A stretch of 64,000 bases of DNA from Paraburkholderia atlantica (GCF_009362785.1 NZ_WHNQ01000012.1:146433-210432), one strand, 5' to 3'; shown: positions 26,049 to 35,160, counted from the stretch's first letter. The notes: a model not told the origin generated them from the sequence alone. Numbers and translations: made by a program.

Positions 26049-28112
26049 TCAGAAATCCTTGCAAAGGCGCAGCGCGTCGTAGATCGCGCCGTGAATGTTG
26101 TGCATCGAGATGCAGTCGCCGACGCGGAACAGCAGGAAGCGTCCATTGCCGAGTTGCTCGTCCAGACACGGTTGCGGTTCGGACGCGAACAGCTTGTGCA
26201 CGTCGACCTGGCCGCGATTGACCGATTCCGGCTTCAGCTTCCAGTAAAGCTGGTCGTTCGGCGTACTGCCGTTTTCGATCACCACCTGATCGACCGCGCG
26301 TTCTTCCTGCTCCTCGGTGTACTCGTTGCGGATCACGGCGATCTTCTTGCCGTCTTCCTCGTACACCTTGTCGAGCCAGTAGTTGGGCGTATGGATCACG
26401 CCTTGCGCGTACAGACGGCGATAGAAGATCGGGAATGTGGTGCCGCCGACGTCGTCGGCAACCTTCACGTCGGGCGTGACGATCTCCACGTTGCCGCCGC
26501 GGCTCGCGATGAAATCCGCGACGCCCGCGCCCGCATGCGTGCTGACGCCGTCGTACACGAGCACGTTTTGGCCCGGCTCGACCTTGCCGGCCAGCACGTC
26601 CCACGAACTGACCGCGAGCCCCGCGTCGACACCCCACGCCGCGACCTGCGACGTGAACGCCGAACCGCCGGTGGCGAGCACGACGATGTCGGGCTTCTCG
26701 GCCATGATGGTCCGCTCGTCGGCGGCGACACCGAGGCGTCGATCCACGCCGAGGCGCTTCGTCTCCATGTCGAACCAGCGCACGATGCCGGCCATCTGCT
26801 CGCGCTGCGGCGCTTTCGCCGCCAGCATGATCTGGCCGCCCACGTAATCGTTCTTTTCGAACAGCACCACGTCGTGACCGCGCGACTTCGCGACGCGCGC
26901 CGCTTCGAGCCCCGCGGGCCCCGCGCCGACCACGACGACTTTGCGCTTCGGCCCACGCGACTTGACGATCACGTGCGGCATCGTCGCTTCGCGCGAGGTC
27001 GCGGCGTTCTGCACGCACAGCACGTCGAGGCCGTTGTATTGACGGTCGATGCAGTAGTTCGCGCCGACGCACTGCTTGATTTCGTCCTCGCGGCCATCGC
27101 GGATCTTGATCACCATATGCGGATCGGCGATCTGTGCGCGCGTCATGCCGACCAGATCGACCATGCCGCTCGCGAGCAGCCGCTCGGCCTGGCCCGCGTC
27201 GCGGATGCTTTGCGCGTGCATCACCGGCACCTTGACGACCTGCTTGATGCCGGCCGCTAGATGCACGAACGGCTCGGGCGGCAGCGCCATCGGCGGCATG
27301 CAGTTGGCGAGCGTGTTGTGGGTGTCCGCGCCGGAACCGATCACGCCGAGATAATCGATCAGGCCGCTCTCGCTCATTGCCTGAGCGATTTCCTTCAGCT
27401 GTTCGTGATCGAGCCCGTCTTCATGGAATTCGTCGCCGCACATGCGCAGGCCGACGCAGAAGTCGGCGCCGACCGCTGCACGCACCGCCTGCAACACTTC
27501 GACGCCGAAACGCAGGCGGTTTTCGAGCGAGCCGCCCCATTCGTCGGTGCGGAAGTTGGTACGCGGGCTCCAGAACTGATCGATCAGATGCTGGTGCGCG
27601 GCCGAGATTTCGATGCCGTCCATGCCCGCATCCTTCACGCGCTTCGCGGCCGCCGCGAAATCGCCGATGATGCGGCGGATCTCCTCGACCTCGATGATCT
27701 TCGCATTGCCGCGATGCACCGGCTCGCGTACTCCCGACGGCGACATCAGATGCGGCCAGTGCTCGCCGTGAAACGCCGAACGGCGTCCCATGTGAGTGGC
27801 CTGAATCATGATCTTCGCGCCATGCGCGTGCATCGCTTCGGCGAGCCGTGCGAGCGGATCGACGATTCGGTCGGTGGCGAGATTCACCGACTTCCACCAG
27901 CCTTGCGGGCTGTCGATCGACACCGGGCTCGACCCGCCGCACACGGCGAGTCCGACGCCGCCCTTGGCCTTTTCCTCGTAGTAGCGGATGTAACGGTCGC
28001 CGGGCAGGCCACCCGGTTCCGCATAGACCTCCGCGTGCGCGGTACTGACGATGCGGTTGCGCAGCGTCAGCTTGTTCAACGTGAGCGGCTTGAAAAGGTT
28101 CGGGTAACGCAT
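26049..28112 (-). CDS. dgcA: Dimethylglycine dehydrogenase DgcA (OYE-like flavin/iron-sulfur oxidoreductase)
   Basis: Demethylates dimethylglycine to sarcosine. The 687 residues comprise an N-terminal Old-Yellow-Enzyme TIM barrel with FMN (LFKPLTLNKLTLRNRIVSTAH; HQHLIDQFWSPRTNFRTDEWGG near 165-190), a 4Fe-4S segment around CVGANYCIDRQYNG (about 340) and a C-terminal FAD/NAD domain with VVVGAGPAGLEAARVAKSRGH. This layout is shared with trimethylamine and dimethylamine dehydrogenases. The betaine genes around it make dimethylglycine the likely substrate. It follows the DUF5943 gene by 25 bp. Confidence 0.93.
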   Translation of the reverse strand: MRYPNLFKPLTLNKLTLRNRIVSTAHAEVYAEPGGLPGDRYIRYYEEKAKGGVGLAVCGGSSPVSIDSPQGWWKSVNLATDRIVDPLARLAEAMHAHGAKIMIQATHMGRRSAFHGEHWPHLMSPSGVREPVHRGNAKIIEVEEIRRIIGDFAAAAKRVKDAGMDGIEISAAHQHLIDQFWSPRTNFRTDEWGGSLENRLRFGVEVLQAVRAAVGADFCVGLRMCGDEFHEDGLDHEQLKEIAQAMSESGLIDYLGVIGSGADTHNTLANCMPPMALPPEPFVHLAAGIKQVVKVPVMHAQSIRDAGQAERLLASGMVDLVGMTRAQIADPHMVIKIRDGREDEIKQCVGANYCIDRQYNGLDVLCVQNAATSREATMPHVIVKSRGPKRKVVVVGAGPAGLEAARVAKSRGHDVVLFEKNDYVGGQIMLAAKAPQREQMAGIVRWFDMETKRLGVDRRLGVAADERTIMAEKPDIVVLATGGSAFTSQVAAWGVDAGLAVSSWDVLAGKVEPGQNVLVYDGVSTHAGAGVADFIASRGGNVEIVTPDVKVADDVGGTTFPIFYRRLYAQGVIHTPNYWLDKVYEEDGKKIAVIRNEYTEEQEERAVDQVVIENGSTPNDQLYWKLKPESVNRGQVDVHKLFASEPQPCLDEQLGNGRFLLFRVGDCISMHNIHGAIYDALRLCKDF

Positions 28113-28137
28113 CGCGGTCGACCTCGGAATGCTCGGA

Positions 28138-28677
28138 TTAGATTGATGCCAGCGGCGACACTTCGAACACACAGTGCTCGTGTCCTTCCGCCGCGCAGCG
28201 TGCTTCTTTCGATTGCGACGGCGGGCCCTTGCGCGCGCCGTCTGGCGCCGTATCGTTGACCCAGTCCATCGCGCCCGCGAACCAGCCGGCGAACATGTAG
28301 CAGAGCTTGCCGGTCTTGCCCGGTTGCGCGAGCACGAACGACGAGTGCCGTAATTCGATCCGCGCATGCGAGCTCGCCGGATCGGCTTCGATGATCCTGA
28401 ACAGGCCCCAGCCGCGCTGGGACAGACGGTTCAGGTAGTGCTCGAATACCGCCATGCCGGTGAGGCCGTGCTGTTTCGCTTCCTTCTCGCACCAGAAGTA
28501 CGCGGATTTGTAGCCGGCCTTGTAGAGAATCTCGGCGTACGTGTCGCGGCCGAGCGCTTCCTCGACGGCGACGTGGTTGTTGGTGAAGAAATGACGCGGC
28601 ACGTAGAGCATCGGCAGCGCGTCCGTGGTCCAGACGCCGGTGTCCGGATTTACATCGATGGGCAATTGAGGTTGCAT
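28138..28677 (-). CDS. DUF5943 / V4R-like protein of the betaine operon
   Basis: A 179-residue soluble protein. After an N-terminal MQPQLPIDVNPDTGVWTTD, the sequence resembles the small-molecule-binding V4R fold, ending with the usual EGHEHCVFEVSPL motif. The homologue in Pseudomonas (next to the dipeptidase-like gene and dgcA) is also conserved in this position, so a role in dimethylglycine demethylation is likely but undefined; perhaps it is a cofactor, folding or regulatory partner of DgcA. Gaps of 25-34 bp to neighbours indicate co-transcription. Confidence 0.8.
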   Translation of the reverse strand: MQPQLPIDVNPDTGVWTTDALPMLYVPRHFFTNNHVAVEEALGRDTYAEILYKAGYKSAYFWCEKEAKQHGLTGMAVFEHYLNRLSQRGWGLFRIIEADPASSHARIELRHSSFVLAQPGKTGKLCYMFAGWFAGAMDWVNDTAPDGARKGPPSQSKEARCAAEGHEHCVFEVSPLASI

Positions 28678-28711
28678 GTGGGAACTCCGTTTTGATCCGC
28701 TGTAAAAAGGC

Positions 28712-29683
28712 TCACACCTTCCAGACTTCGCCGAACACCCGTACCCAGTTCTCGCCCATGATCTTGCGGATGCGCGTCTCGCTCCAGCCGGCACGTTCCA
28801 TCGCGGCGGTCAGGTTCGGAAACTCGCCGATCGTGCGAATGCCTTCCGGATTCACGACCTTGCCGAAGTTCGTCAACTGGCGATAACGGCCCTTGTCGTG
28901 CGTGATCCAGTCGAAAAATTCGGTGCTGTAGCCCTGCGTGAAATCCGTGCCGATTCCCACCTGGTCTTCGCCGATCAGGTTCACCACGTACTCGATCGCC
29001 TCGATGTAATCTTCGACGGTCGCATCGGGGCCGCGCTTCAGGAACGGCGCGAACATCGTCACGCCGACGAAGCCGCCCGCGTCCGCGATTTCCTTCAGCT
29101 GCTCGTCGGTCTTGTTGCGCGGATGCTCCTTGAGCCCGGACGGGCAGCAATGCGAATAGCAGACCGGCTTCTTCGACGCCGCGATCGCCTCCGACGAGGT
29201 CTTGCCGCCCACATGCGACAGGTCGACCATGATGCCGACGCGGTTCATCTCCTGAATCACCTCGCGCCCGTAGCCGGACAGACCGCCGTCGCGCTCGTAG
29301 CAGCCGGTGCCGACGAGGTTCTGCGTGTTGTAACAAAGCTGCACCACGTTGACGCCGAGATCCTTGAACGCTTCGATATAGCCGAGGTTGTCCTCGAATG
29401 CATGCGCGTTCTGGAAGCCGAAGATGATGCCGGTCTTGTTCTCTTTCTTCGCGCGGAAGATGTCGTCGGTGGTGCGCACCAGCGTGAGAATTTCGCTGTA
29501 TTCGCGGATCTGCTGCTTCATTTCGGCGATGTTGTCGACGGTCTTCTGAAAGCTTTCCCAGACCGATACCGTGCAGTTCACCGCGGTGACGCCGCCCTTG
29601 CGCATGTCTTCGAACACCGAGCGCTCGAACTTCGAAATGTTCAGCCCGTCGATGATGATGCTGTTCTCGTGCAGTTGACTCAT
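28712..29683 (-). CDS. M19 (renal dipeptidase)-like protein of the betaine operon with altered metal site
   Basis: A 323-residue TIM-barrel amidohydrolase relative of membrane dipeptidases. Retained family residues are His157 (VDLSHVGG), His178 (YSHCCPSG), Arg189 (HPRNKTDEQ) and Asp247 (GIGTDFTQG). The first metal motif, normally DGHxD, is here DGLNI (Leu14 and Ile16), and the bridging Glu of the usual EG motif is Gln91 (FGFQNAH). It therefore may not be a zinc dipeptidase at all. It lies 18 bp after glyA and before DUF5943-dgcA, a position also kept in Pseudomonas. Its role in betaine catabolism is unknown. Confidence 0.85.
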   Translation of the reverse strand: MSQLHENSIIIDGLNISKFERSVFEDMRKGGVTAVNCTVSVWESFQKTVDNIAEMKQQIREYSEILTLVRTTDDIFRAKKENKTGIIFGFQNAHAFEDNLGYIEAFKDLGVNVVQLCYNTQNLVGTGCYERDGGLSGYGREVIQEMNRVGIMVDLSHVGGKTSSEAIAASKKPVCYSHCCPSGLKEHPRNKTDEQLKEIADAGGFVGVTMFAPFLKRGPDATVEDYIEAIEYVVNLIGEDQVGIGTDFTQGYSTEFFDWITHDKGRYRQLTNFGKVVNPEGIRTIGEFPNLTAAMERAGWSETRIRKIMGENWVRVFGEVWKV

Positions 29684-29701
29684 CGTTTGCTCCGCGCGTA
29701 A

Positions 29702-30976
29702 TCAGTAAATGGGAAAGCGGTCGCACAGCGCGAAAATCTCGCGGCGCACGCGTTGTTCGGTTGCGGCGTCGCCTTCGGGGGACGTCCGCAGCGCATCGAG
29801 CACCTCGACGATCAGACGCCCCACCTCGCGAAACTCGCTGACGCCGAAGCCGCGCGTCGTGCCGGCCGGCGTGCCGAGGCGAATTCCGGAGGTGACGGTC
29901 GGCTTTTCCGTATCGAACGGAATGCCGTTCTTGTTGCAGGTGATGCCCGCGCGCTCCAGCGCCTGCTCGACCTGATTGCCCTTGAGCCCCTTCGGCCGCA
30001 GATCGACCAGCAGCAGATGGTTGTCGGTGCCGCCCGTCACCAGATCGACGCCGCCCGCTTTCAGCACGTCGCCGAGCGCCCGCGCGTTCGCGAGCACGCT
30101 GTCGATATAGGTTTTGAAGCCCGGCTGCAGCGCCTCGCCGAACGCGACCGCCTTGCCGGCGATCACATGCATCAGCGGTCCGCCCTGCAAGCCGGGGAAC
30201 ACGGCGGAGTTGATCTTCTTCGCGATCTCTTCGTCGTTGGTCAACACAAAGCCGCCGCGCGGACCGCGCAGGGTCTTGTGGGTGGTCGACGTGACCACGT
30301 GCGCATGCGGGACCGGATTGTCATGACGGCCGGCCGCGATCACGCCCGCGATATGGGCCATGTCCACCATCAGCTTCGCACCGACGCCGTCGGCGATTGC
30401 GCGCAGCCGTGCGAAGTCGAGCGCGCGCGGATAGGCGGAGAAGCCCGCGATCAGCAGCGTCGGTTTGTGCTGTTGCGCCAGTTCCTCGATCTGCTCGTAG
30501 TCGATCAGCATCGTGTCGCGCCGCACGCCGTACTGCACCGCGTTGAACCACTTGCCCGACAACGCGGGCTTCGCGCCGTGCGTCAGATGCCCGCCCGCGT
30601 CGAGCGACATGCCGAGCACCGTATCGCCCGGCTTCGTCAGTGCGAGCATCACCGCGCCGTTCGCTTGCGCGCCGGAATGCGGCTGCACGTTCGCGAACTT
30701 CGCATTGAAAAGCTGCTTGATGCGATCGAGCGCGAGCGTCTCAATCTCGTCGACGTATTCGCAACCGCCGTAGTAGCGCTTGCCCGGATACCCTTCCGCG
30801 TATTTGTTGGTCAGCACCGAGCCCTGCGCGTCGAGTACCGCGCGCGACACGATGTTTTCCGACGCGATCAGCTCGACTTGCGACTGCTGACGCTCGAGCT
30901 CTTTCAGAATGGCGCCGCGCACCGCCGGATCGCGCGCCGGCAGCGAGTCTTCGAAGAAGGGATTCGGGTTCGACAT
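29702..30976 (-). CDS. glyA: Serine hydroxymethyltransferase
   Basis: PLP enzyme of 424 residues interconverting glycine plus methylene-THF with serine plus THF. The PLP lysine lies in TSTTHKTLRGPRGG. N-terminal QVELIASENIVS, and GYPGKRYYGGCEYVDEIE, are standard SHMT motifs. The ATG at 30976 replaces an upstream start with no homology. As first gene of the long demethylation run, it consumes the glycine made by SoxBDAG and the folate-bound formaldehyde carbon, feeding serine to the deaminase at 42-44 kb. A second housekeeping glyA is expected elsewhere in the genome. Confidence 0.95.
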   Translation of the reverse strand: MSNPNPFFEDSLPARDPAVRGAILKELERQQSQVELIASENIVSRAVLDAQGSVLTNKYAEGYPGKRYYGGCEYVDEIETLALDRIKQLFNAKFANVQPHSGAQANGAVMLALTKPGDTVLGMSLDAGGHLTHGAKPALSGKWFNAVQYGVRRDTMLIDYEQIEELAQQHKPTLLIAGFSAYPRALDFARLRAIADGVGAKLMVDMAHIAGVIAAGRHDNPVPHAHVVTSTTHKTLRGPRGGFVLTNDEEIAKKINSAVFPGLQGGPLMHVIAGKAVAFGEALQPGFKTYIDSVLANARALGDVLKAGGVDLVTGGTDNHLLLVDLRPKGLKGNQVEQALERAGITCNKNGIPFDTEKPTVTSGIRLGTPAGTTRGFGVSEFREVGRLIVEVLDALRTSPEGDAATEQRVRREIFALCDRFPIY

Positions 30977-31395
30977 GGAAGGTCCGTAAGAACGTTGACG
31001 GGAAGGCTGTTGCGGGTTGCCGGCGGGGTCGCGCCGCCGCTTTGCCTTGGATCTATTCTTGACGGTCGGCCCGCGCGTCAATTTACGAATTCAGACGCGT
31101 TCTTTGCCTTTTCCGCCATGCGCGTCCTTTTTCGACAAGTCGCGCAGTCGGCCCGCGTGGGGCTGCACTACAAGGCAGTCTTGCTGCGCCGTTCGGGTGC
31201 GCCGTATTGCCGTCGCGGCGCCGTTCTGGTGCCGCGTGGAAGCGATTTCGTCAGCGGATTGCTTAGCCATTCCAGGCTGTGTGCGCAGCATCCAAGGGTT
31301 TAGCCTGATGGCATGGTTGTTGCCCTGATACTCAGAATTGAGATAGTCGCCTTCCCCACAGCGACGCGAAATTTACATCAGGATTCCCCGTTCCC
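30977..31395. other. Divergent regulatory region between glyA operon and gbdR-like gene
   Basis: A 419-bp spacer with no credible gene. It must contain the promoter for the nine-gene betaine run (leftward) and for the AraC regulator (rightward). Short related blocks such as AGTCGCGCAGTCGGCCCGCG near 31138-31157 may be activator sites, but I cannot match them to the known GbdR box with confidence. Confidence 0.5.
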
Positions 31396-32391
31396 ATGTC
31401 CACCGATCGCACGGCATCGTTGTCGCATTTCGCATTTATGCCGGTTCCCAACTTCACGATGATCGCGTTCACCAACGCGATCGAAGTGCTACGCATGGCG
31501 AACTACCTGACGGGCCAACCGCTTTACCGCTGGTCGATCGTGAGTCCCGCCGGCGGGCCGGTCATGGCGAGCAACGGGCTTTCCGTCGATACGGGGCCGG
31601 TCGAATGCGTCGGGCAACCCGATATCGTGTTCGTGGTCGGCGGCATCGATGTGCAGCGCTCCACCACCGCCGAGCATCTGTCCGCGCTGCGCCGTTTCGC
31701 GCGCATGGGCTGCGTGCTGGGCAGTCTGTGCACGGGCACCTATGCGCTCGCGCGCGCCGGCCTGCTGGCCGGTTATGCGTGCGCGATTCATTGGGAAAAC
31801 ATGTCGGCGCTGAAGGAAGAGTTTCCCGACACGCGCTTTCTGAAAGAGCTGTTCGTGATCGATCGGGATCGGGTGACCTGCACCGGCGGCGTCGCGCCGC
31901 TCGACATGATGCTGAATCTGATTTCGCCGCGCGTCGGTACCGCGCGCGTCACGCAGATCGCCGAGCAGTTCATCGTCGAACACGTGCGCGACACCAGCGC
32001 GCAGCAGAAGATGCCGCTGGTCGCGCGGCTCGGCTCGGCCAACAAGTCGCTGTTCGAAGTGATCTCGCTGATGGAGAACAACATCGAGGAGCCGCTGTCG
32101 CGCGAGGAACTTGCGCGGCTGGCGGGCATGTCGCAACGGCAGTTGCAACGGCTGTTCCGCGAGCACCTGGGGATGACGCCGACGCACTACTACCTGACGT
32201 TGCGCCTGCGGCGCGCGCGCGAGCTGCTGTTGCAGACCGACATGTCGATCATGCACATCACGATGGCGTGCGGCTTCCAGTCGGCCTGCCACTTCTCGAA
32301 GAGCTATCGCGACGCGTTCGGCACCGCGCCGACGCGCGAACGCCGCAACCAGGCGCCTTCGCTGTCCAGTGCGCCAGTGCTGGCTGCTTGA
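31396..32391 (+). CDS. gbdR: GATase1-like AraC-family regulator, GbdR-like
   Basis: A 331-residue protein. An N-terminal DJ-1/PfpI-like (GATase1) ligand domain (about 12-185; VVGGIDVQRST, GSLCTGTYALARAG) is followed by an AraC HTH (about 215-315) with SREELARLAGMSQRQLQRLF and ITMACGFQSACHFSKSYRDAFG. This is the architecture of GbdR, CdhR, SouR and ArgR. Its position, divergent from the glyA-dgc-gbc operon, makes it the likely betaine/dimethylglycine-responsive activator of that operon. A close paralogue (45245-46240) has the same HTH, so which is the true GbdR cannot be decided from sequence alone. Confidence 0.85.
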   Translation: MSTDRTASLSHFAFMPVPNFTMIAFTNAIEVLRMANYLTGQPLYRWSIVSPAGGPVMASNGLSVDTGPVECVGQPDIVFVVGGIDVQRSTTAEHLSALRRFARMGCVLGSLCTGTYALARAGLLAGYACAIHWENMSALKEEFPDTRFLKELFVIDRDRVTCTGGVAPLDMMLNLISPRVGTARVTQIAEQFIVEHVRDTSAQQKMPLVARLGSANKSLFEVISLMENNIEEPLSREELARLAGMSQRQLQRLFREHLGMTPTHYYLTLRLRRARELLLQTDMSIMHITMACGFQSACHFSKSYRDAFGTAPTRERRNQAPSLSSAPVLAA

Positions 32392-32442
32392 TCAATGAAA
32401 ATACGCTGAACCGTGGTCCGTTCAGCGCGTGCTTAAGACGAC

Positions 32443-32473
32443 GCGCTGCGTGGACCAACAGCCCACGCAGCGC
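32443..32473. terminator. Hairpin between convergent gbdR-like and fdhA genes
   Basis: A perfect 11-bp stem GCGCTGCGTGG / CCACGCAGCGC with a 9-nt loop, in the 110-bp gap between the two convergent stop codons. There is no clear T-tract on either side, so it may act as a weak intrinsic or a Rho-assisted terminator. A second short hairpin (CTGAAC / GTTCAG, 32406-32425) lies just before it. Confidence 0.55.
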
Positions 32474-32501
32474 TTAGCGGCAATTTAGCGGCTAGCGAAC
32501 T

Positions 32502-33701
32502 TCAAGCCGCCTTCAATAGCCCATGCGGGTCGATCACAAACTTCTTCGGCGCGCCGCCGTCGAATTGCCGGTAGCCCTCGGGCGCATCGTCGAGCGATAC
32601 CACCGTCACGTTGACGATATCGGCGATCGGCAAACGATCCCACAGGATCGCCTGCATCAGATCGCGGTTGTACTTCATGACCGGCGTCTGCCCGGTGTGG
32701 AACGAATGCGACTTCGCCCAGCCCAGTCCGAACCGCAAACTGAGGCTGCCCTTGCGCGCGGCGGCATCGGCCGAGCCTGGATCGTCGGTCACGTAGAGTC
32801 CGGGAATGCCGATGGCGCCAGCCGCGCGGGTGATTTCCATCAGCGAATTGAGCACCGTGGCCGGGGCTTCCTCGTGCGAGCCGCTGCTGCCGTGACCGTG
32901 CGCTTCGAAGCCGACGCAGTCCACCGCGCAATCCACTTCGGGCTTGCCGAGGATCTGCTCGATCTGTTCGCCGAGCGTCGCGTCCTTCGACAGATTGATG
33001 GTCTGGAAGCCCATCTTGCGCGCGTGCGCGAGGCGCGCCTCGTTCATGTCGCCGACGATCGTGCAGGCCGCCCCCAGCAGGCGCGCGGACGCGGCCGCCG
33101 CCATGCCGACCGGTCCAGCGCCGGCGATATAGACGGTCGCGCCGGGCTTGGCTCCGGCCATCACCGCGCCGTGGTAGCCGGTCGGCAGAATGTCGGACAG
33201 GCAGGTCAGGTCGCGGATCTTCGACATCGCCTGCGCGCGGTCCGGGAATTTCAGCAGATTGAAGTCCGCGTACGGCACCATCACGTATTCGGCCTGGCCG
33301 CCTATCCAGCCGCCCATGTCGACGTAGCCATACGCGCCGCCCGCGCGCGACGGATTCACGTTCAGGCACACGCCGGTGTGCTGCGCCTTGCAGGTCGGGC
33401 AGCGTCCGCACGCCACGTTGAACGGCACCGACACCAGATCGCCGACGCTCAGCGTTTCGACGTCGCGCCCTACCTCGATCACTTCGCCGGTAATCTCGTG
33501 CCCGAGTATCAGGCCGACCTCGGCGGTCGTGCGGCCACGCACCATGTGCTGATCGGAGCCGCAGATATTCGTGCTCACCACCTTCAGGATCACCCCATGG
33601 CCGATCGAACGGCCACGTGGATCGACCATCTTCGGATAGTCGATCGACTGCACTTCGACCTTGCCCTGCCCCAGATACACGACGCCGCGATTGCTGCTCA
33701 T
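32502..33701 (-). CDS. fdhA: Glutathione-independent formaldehyde dehydrogenase
   Basis: A 399-residue zinc alcohol dehydrogenase-family enzyme, the same length as P. putida FdhA. It oxidises formaldehyde to formate with tightly bound NAD. The catalytic zinc ligands Cys47 (STNICGSDQH) and His68 (LILGHEITGEV) and the structural zinc Cys98, Cys101, Cys104 and Cys112 (ACGRCPTCKAQHTGVC) are present. The Rossmann motif is AGAGPVGMAAAASA. It disposes of formaldehyde from betaine, dimethylglycine and sarcosine demethylation. GGAG precedes the ATG. It is a single gene convergent with gbdR. Confidence 0.95.
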   Translation of the reverse strand: MSSNRGVVYLGQGKVEVQSIDYPKMVDPRGRSIGHGVILKVVSTNICGSDQHMVRGRTTAEVGLILGHEITGEVIEVGRDVETLSVGDLVSVPFNVACGRCPTCKAQHTGVCLNVNPSRAGGAYGYVDMGGWIGGQAEYVMVPYADFNLLKFPDRAQAMSKIRDLTCLSDILPTGYHGAVMAGAKPGATVYIAGAGPVGMAAAASARLLGAACTIVGDMNEARLAHARKMGFQTINLSKDATLGEQIEQILGKPEVDCAVDCVGFEAHGHGSSGSHEEAPATVLNSLMEITRAAGAIGIPGLYVTDDPGSADAAARKGSLSLRFGLGWAKSHSFHTGQTPVMKYNRDLMQAILWDRLPIADIVNVTVVSLDDAPEGYRQFDGGAPKKFVIDPHGLLKAA

Positions 33702-33978
33702 TGTCTCGTCTCCATGTTCGTGAGCGACGCGCCCGCACGCTGCATGGCGCGCCGTTCCACCAGCGTAGCGGCGGTCCGCGGCGACACCTGTGCCGAACCC
33801 GACACGCGTTTGGCTACAACCGACAACGCCAGCAACGCTCGCGTTGCGGCCCACAACTTTTTCTTTACCCCCGCGCAACATATCCTCGTTTGCCAGCGTT
33901 TCGCAAAAGCCCGATAGTGCTGCCTCAGCCGAATCGCCGATCCGCCGACTCACACTCCCCGACCGAGGACCGTTTGCA

Positions 33979-35160
33979 ATGAAGACTCGAGCGCTCAAAC
34001 TGATAACAACCGCCACGTTCGCGCTGCTCACGCTGTCCGCGATCTCACCCGCCGGTCACGCGGCCGAGCCCGCCGCCGCGCAACTCCAATCCACCGTCGA
34101 TGCGGCGGTCCGGCCGCTGATGGCGAAGTACCATATCGCCGGCATGGCGGTCGGCGTGATCGACGACGGCAAGCCCTACGTGTACAACTACGGCGTCGCA
34201 TCGACGCAAACCGGCAAGCCGGTCACACGCGACACGCTGTTCGAACTCGGCTCGGTCAGCAAGACCTTCACGGCGACGCTCGCGTCGTACGCGCAGCTCG
34301 ACGGCAAGCTGTCGTTGTCGGACGGCACGGAGCGCTATCTGCCGACGCTGCGCGGCCGGCCGTTCGGCAAAGTCAGCCTGCTGAACCTCGGCACGCACAC
34401 GCCTGGCGGTCTGCCGCTCCAGGTGCCCGACGAAATCCATAACGACACGCAATTGCTGCAGTACTTCCACGACTGGCAGCCCACTCATCCGCCCGGCACG
34501 TTCCGCACCTACTCGAATCCCGGCATCGGCACGCTGGGCCTGATCACCGCGAAAAGCATGGGGCAGGACTTCACAGTGCTAATGCAGCAACGCGTGTTTC
34601 CGGCGCTCGGCATGAAGAGCACCTACATCGACGTCCCCGCGGCAAAGATGCCGGACTACGCGCAGGGCTATGCCAAAGATGGTGCGCCCGTCCGCCTGAC
34701 GGGCGGCGTGATTGCCGCCGAAGCGTACGGGGTGAAGTCGACCGCCGCCGATATGCTGCGTTACGTGCAGGCGAACATGAACCTGCTTCCGCTCGACAGC
34801 CAGCTCCAGCGTGCGATCACGGACACGCATACCGGCTATTTCCAGGCGGGCGTGTTGACCCAGGATCTGATCTGGGAGCAGTACCCGTATCCAGTCGCGC
34901 TGCCGACCTTGCTGGCCGGCAATTCGGCGGAAATGGTCCTCGACGGCAAGCCGGCGACCGAAATCAAACCACCGCTGCAGCCGCAGCAGAATGTCTGGAT
35001 CAACAAGACCGGTTCGACCAATGGCTTCGGCGCGTATGTCGCCTTCGTGCCGCAAAAGCGCATCGGCATCGTGCTGCTCGCCAACCGCAATTTCCCGAAC
35101 GAGGCGCGCGTGAGCGCCGCGCATCAGATCCTCACGGCGCTGGATGGCGGCGAGAATTGA
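33979..35160 (+). CDS. Class C (AmpC-type) beta-lactamase
   Basis: A 393-residue periplasmic serine beta-lactamase. The Sec signal is cut after HAA (about residue 29). All three active-site motifs are present: Ser92-Val-Ser-Lys95 (GSVSKTFTA), Tyr178-Ser-Asn180 (TYSNPGIG) and Lys343-Thr-Gly345 (NKTGSTNGFG). Length and motif spacing match AmpC-like enzymes of Burkholderiales rather than esterases (EstB), since the KTG motif is intact. No ampR-type LysR gene is adjacent, so it is probably not inducible in the classical way. It is divergent from fdhA across 277 bp. Confidence 0.92.
   Translation: MKTRALKLITTATFALLTLSAISPAGHAAEPAAAQLQSTVDAAVRPLMAKYHIAGMAVGVIDDGKPYVYNYGVASTQTGKPVTRDTLFELGSVSKTFTATLASYAQLDGKLSLSDGTERYLPTLRGRPFGKVSLLNLGTHTPGGLPLQVPDEIHNDTQLLQYFHDWQPTHPPGTFRTYSNPGIGTLGLITAKSMGQDFTVLMQQRVFPALGMKSTYIDVPAAKMPDYAQGYAKDGAPVRLTGGVIAAEAYGVKSTAADMLRYVQANMNLLPLDSQLQRAITDTHTGYFQAGVLTQDLIWEQYPYPVALPTLLAGNSAEMVLDGKPATEIKPPLQPQQNVWINKTGSTNGFGAYVAFVPQKRIGIVLLANRNFPNEARVSAAHQILTALDGGEN

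Noticed and set aside
24025..26082. Plus-strand open frame of 685 codons opposite dgcB
   Set aside because: Antisense shadow of a strongly supported gene; Arg/His-rich composition typical of such shadows.
26047..27072. In-frame extension of the dgcB reading frame upstream to a 983-residue open frame
   Set aside because: The extra residues are Arg-rich with no homology and lie over dgcA read in another frame; the DgcB membrane domain starts exactly at 26046.
30977..31395. Assignment of known GbdR boxes upstream of glyA
   Set aside because: I could not match the published consensus reliably by eye; would need a position-weight-matrix scan.
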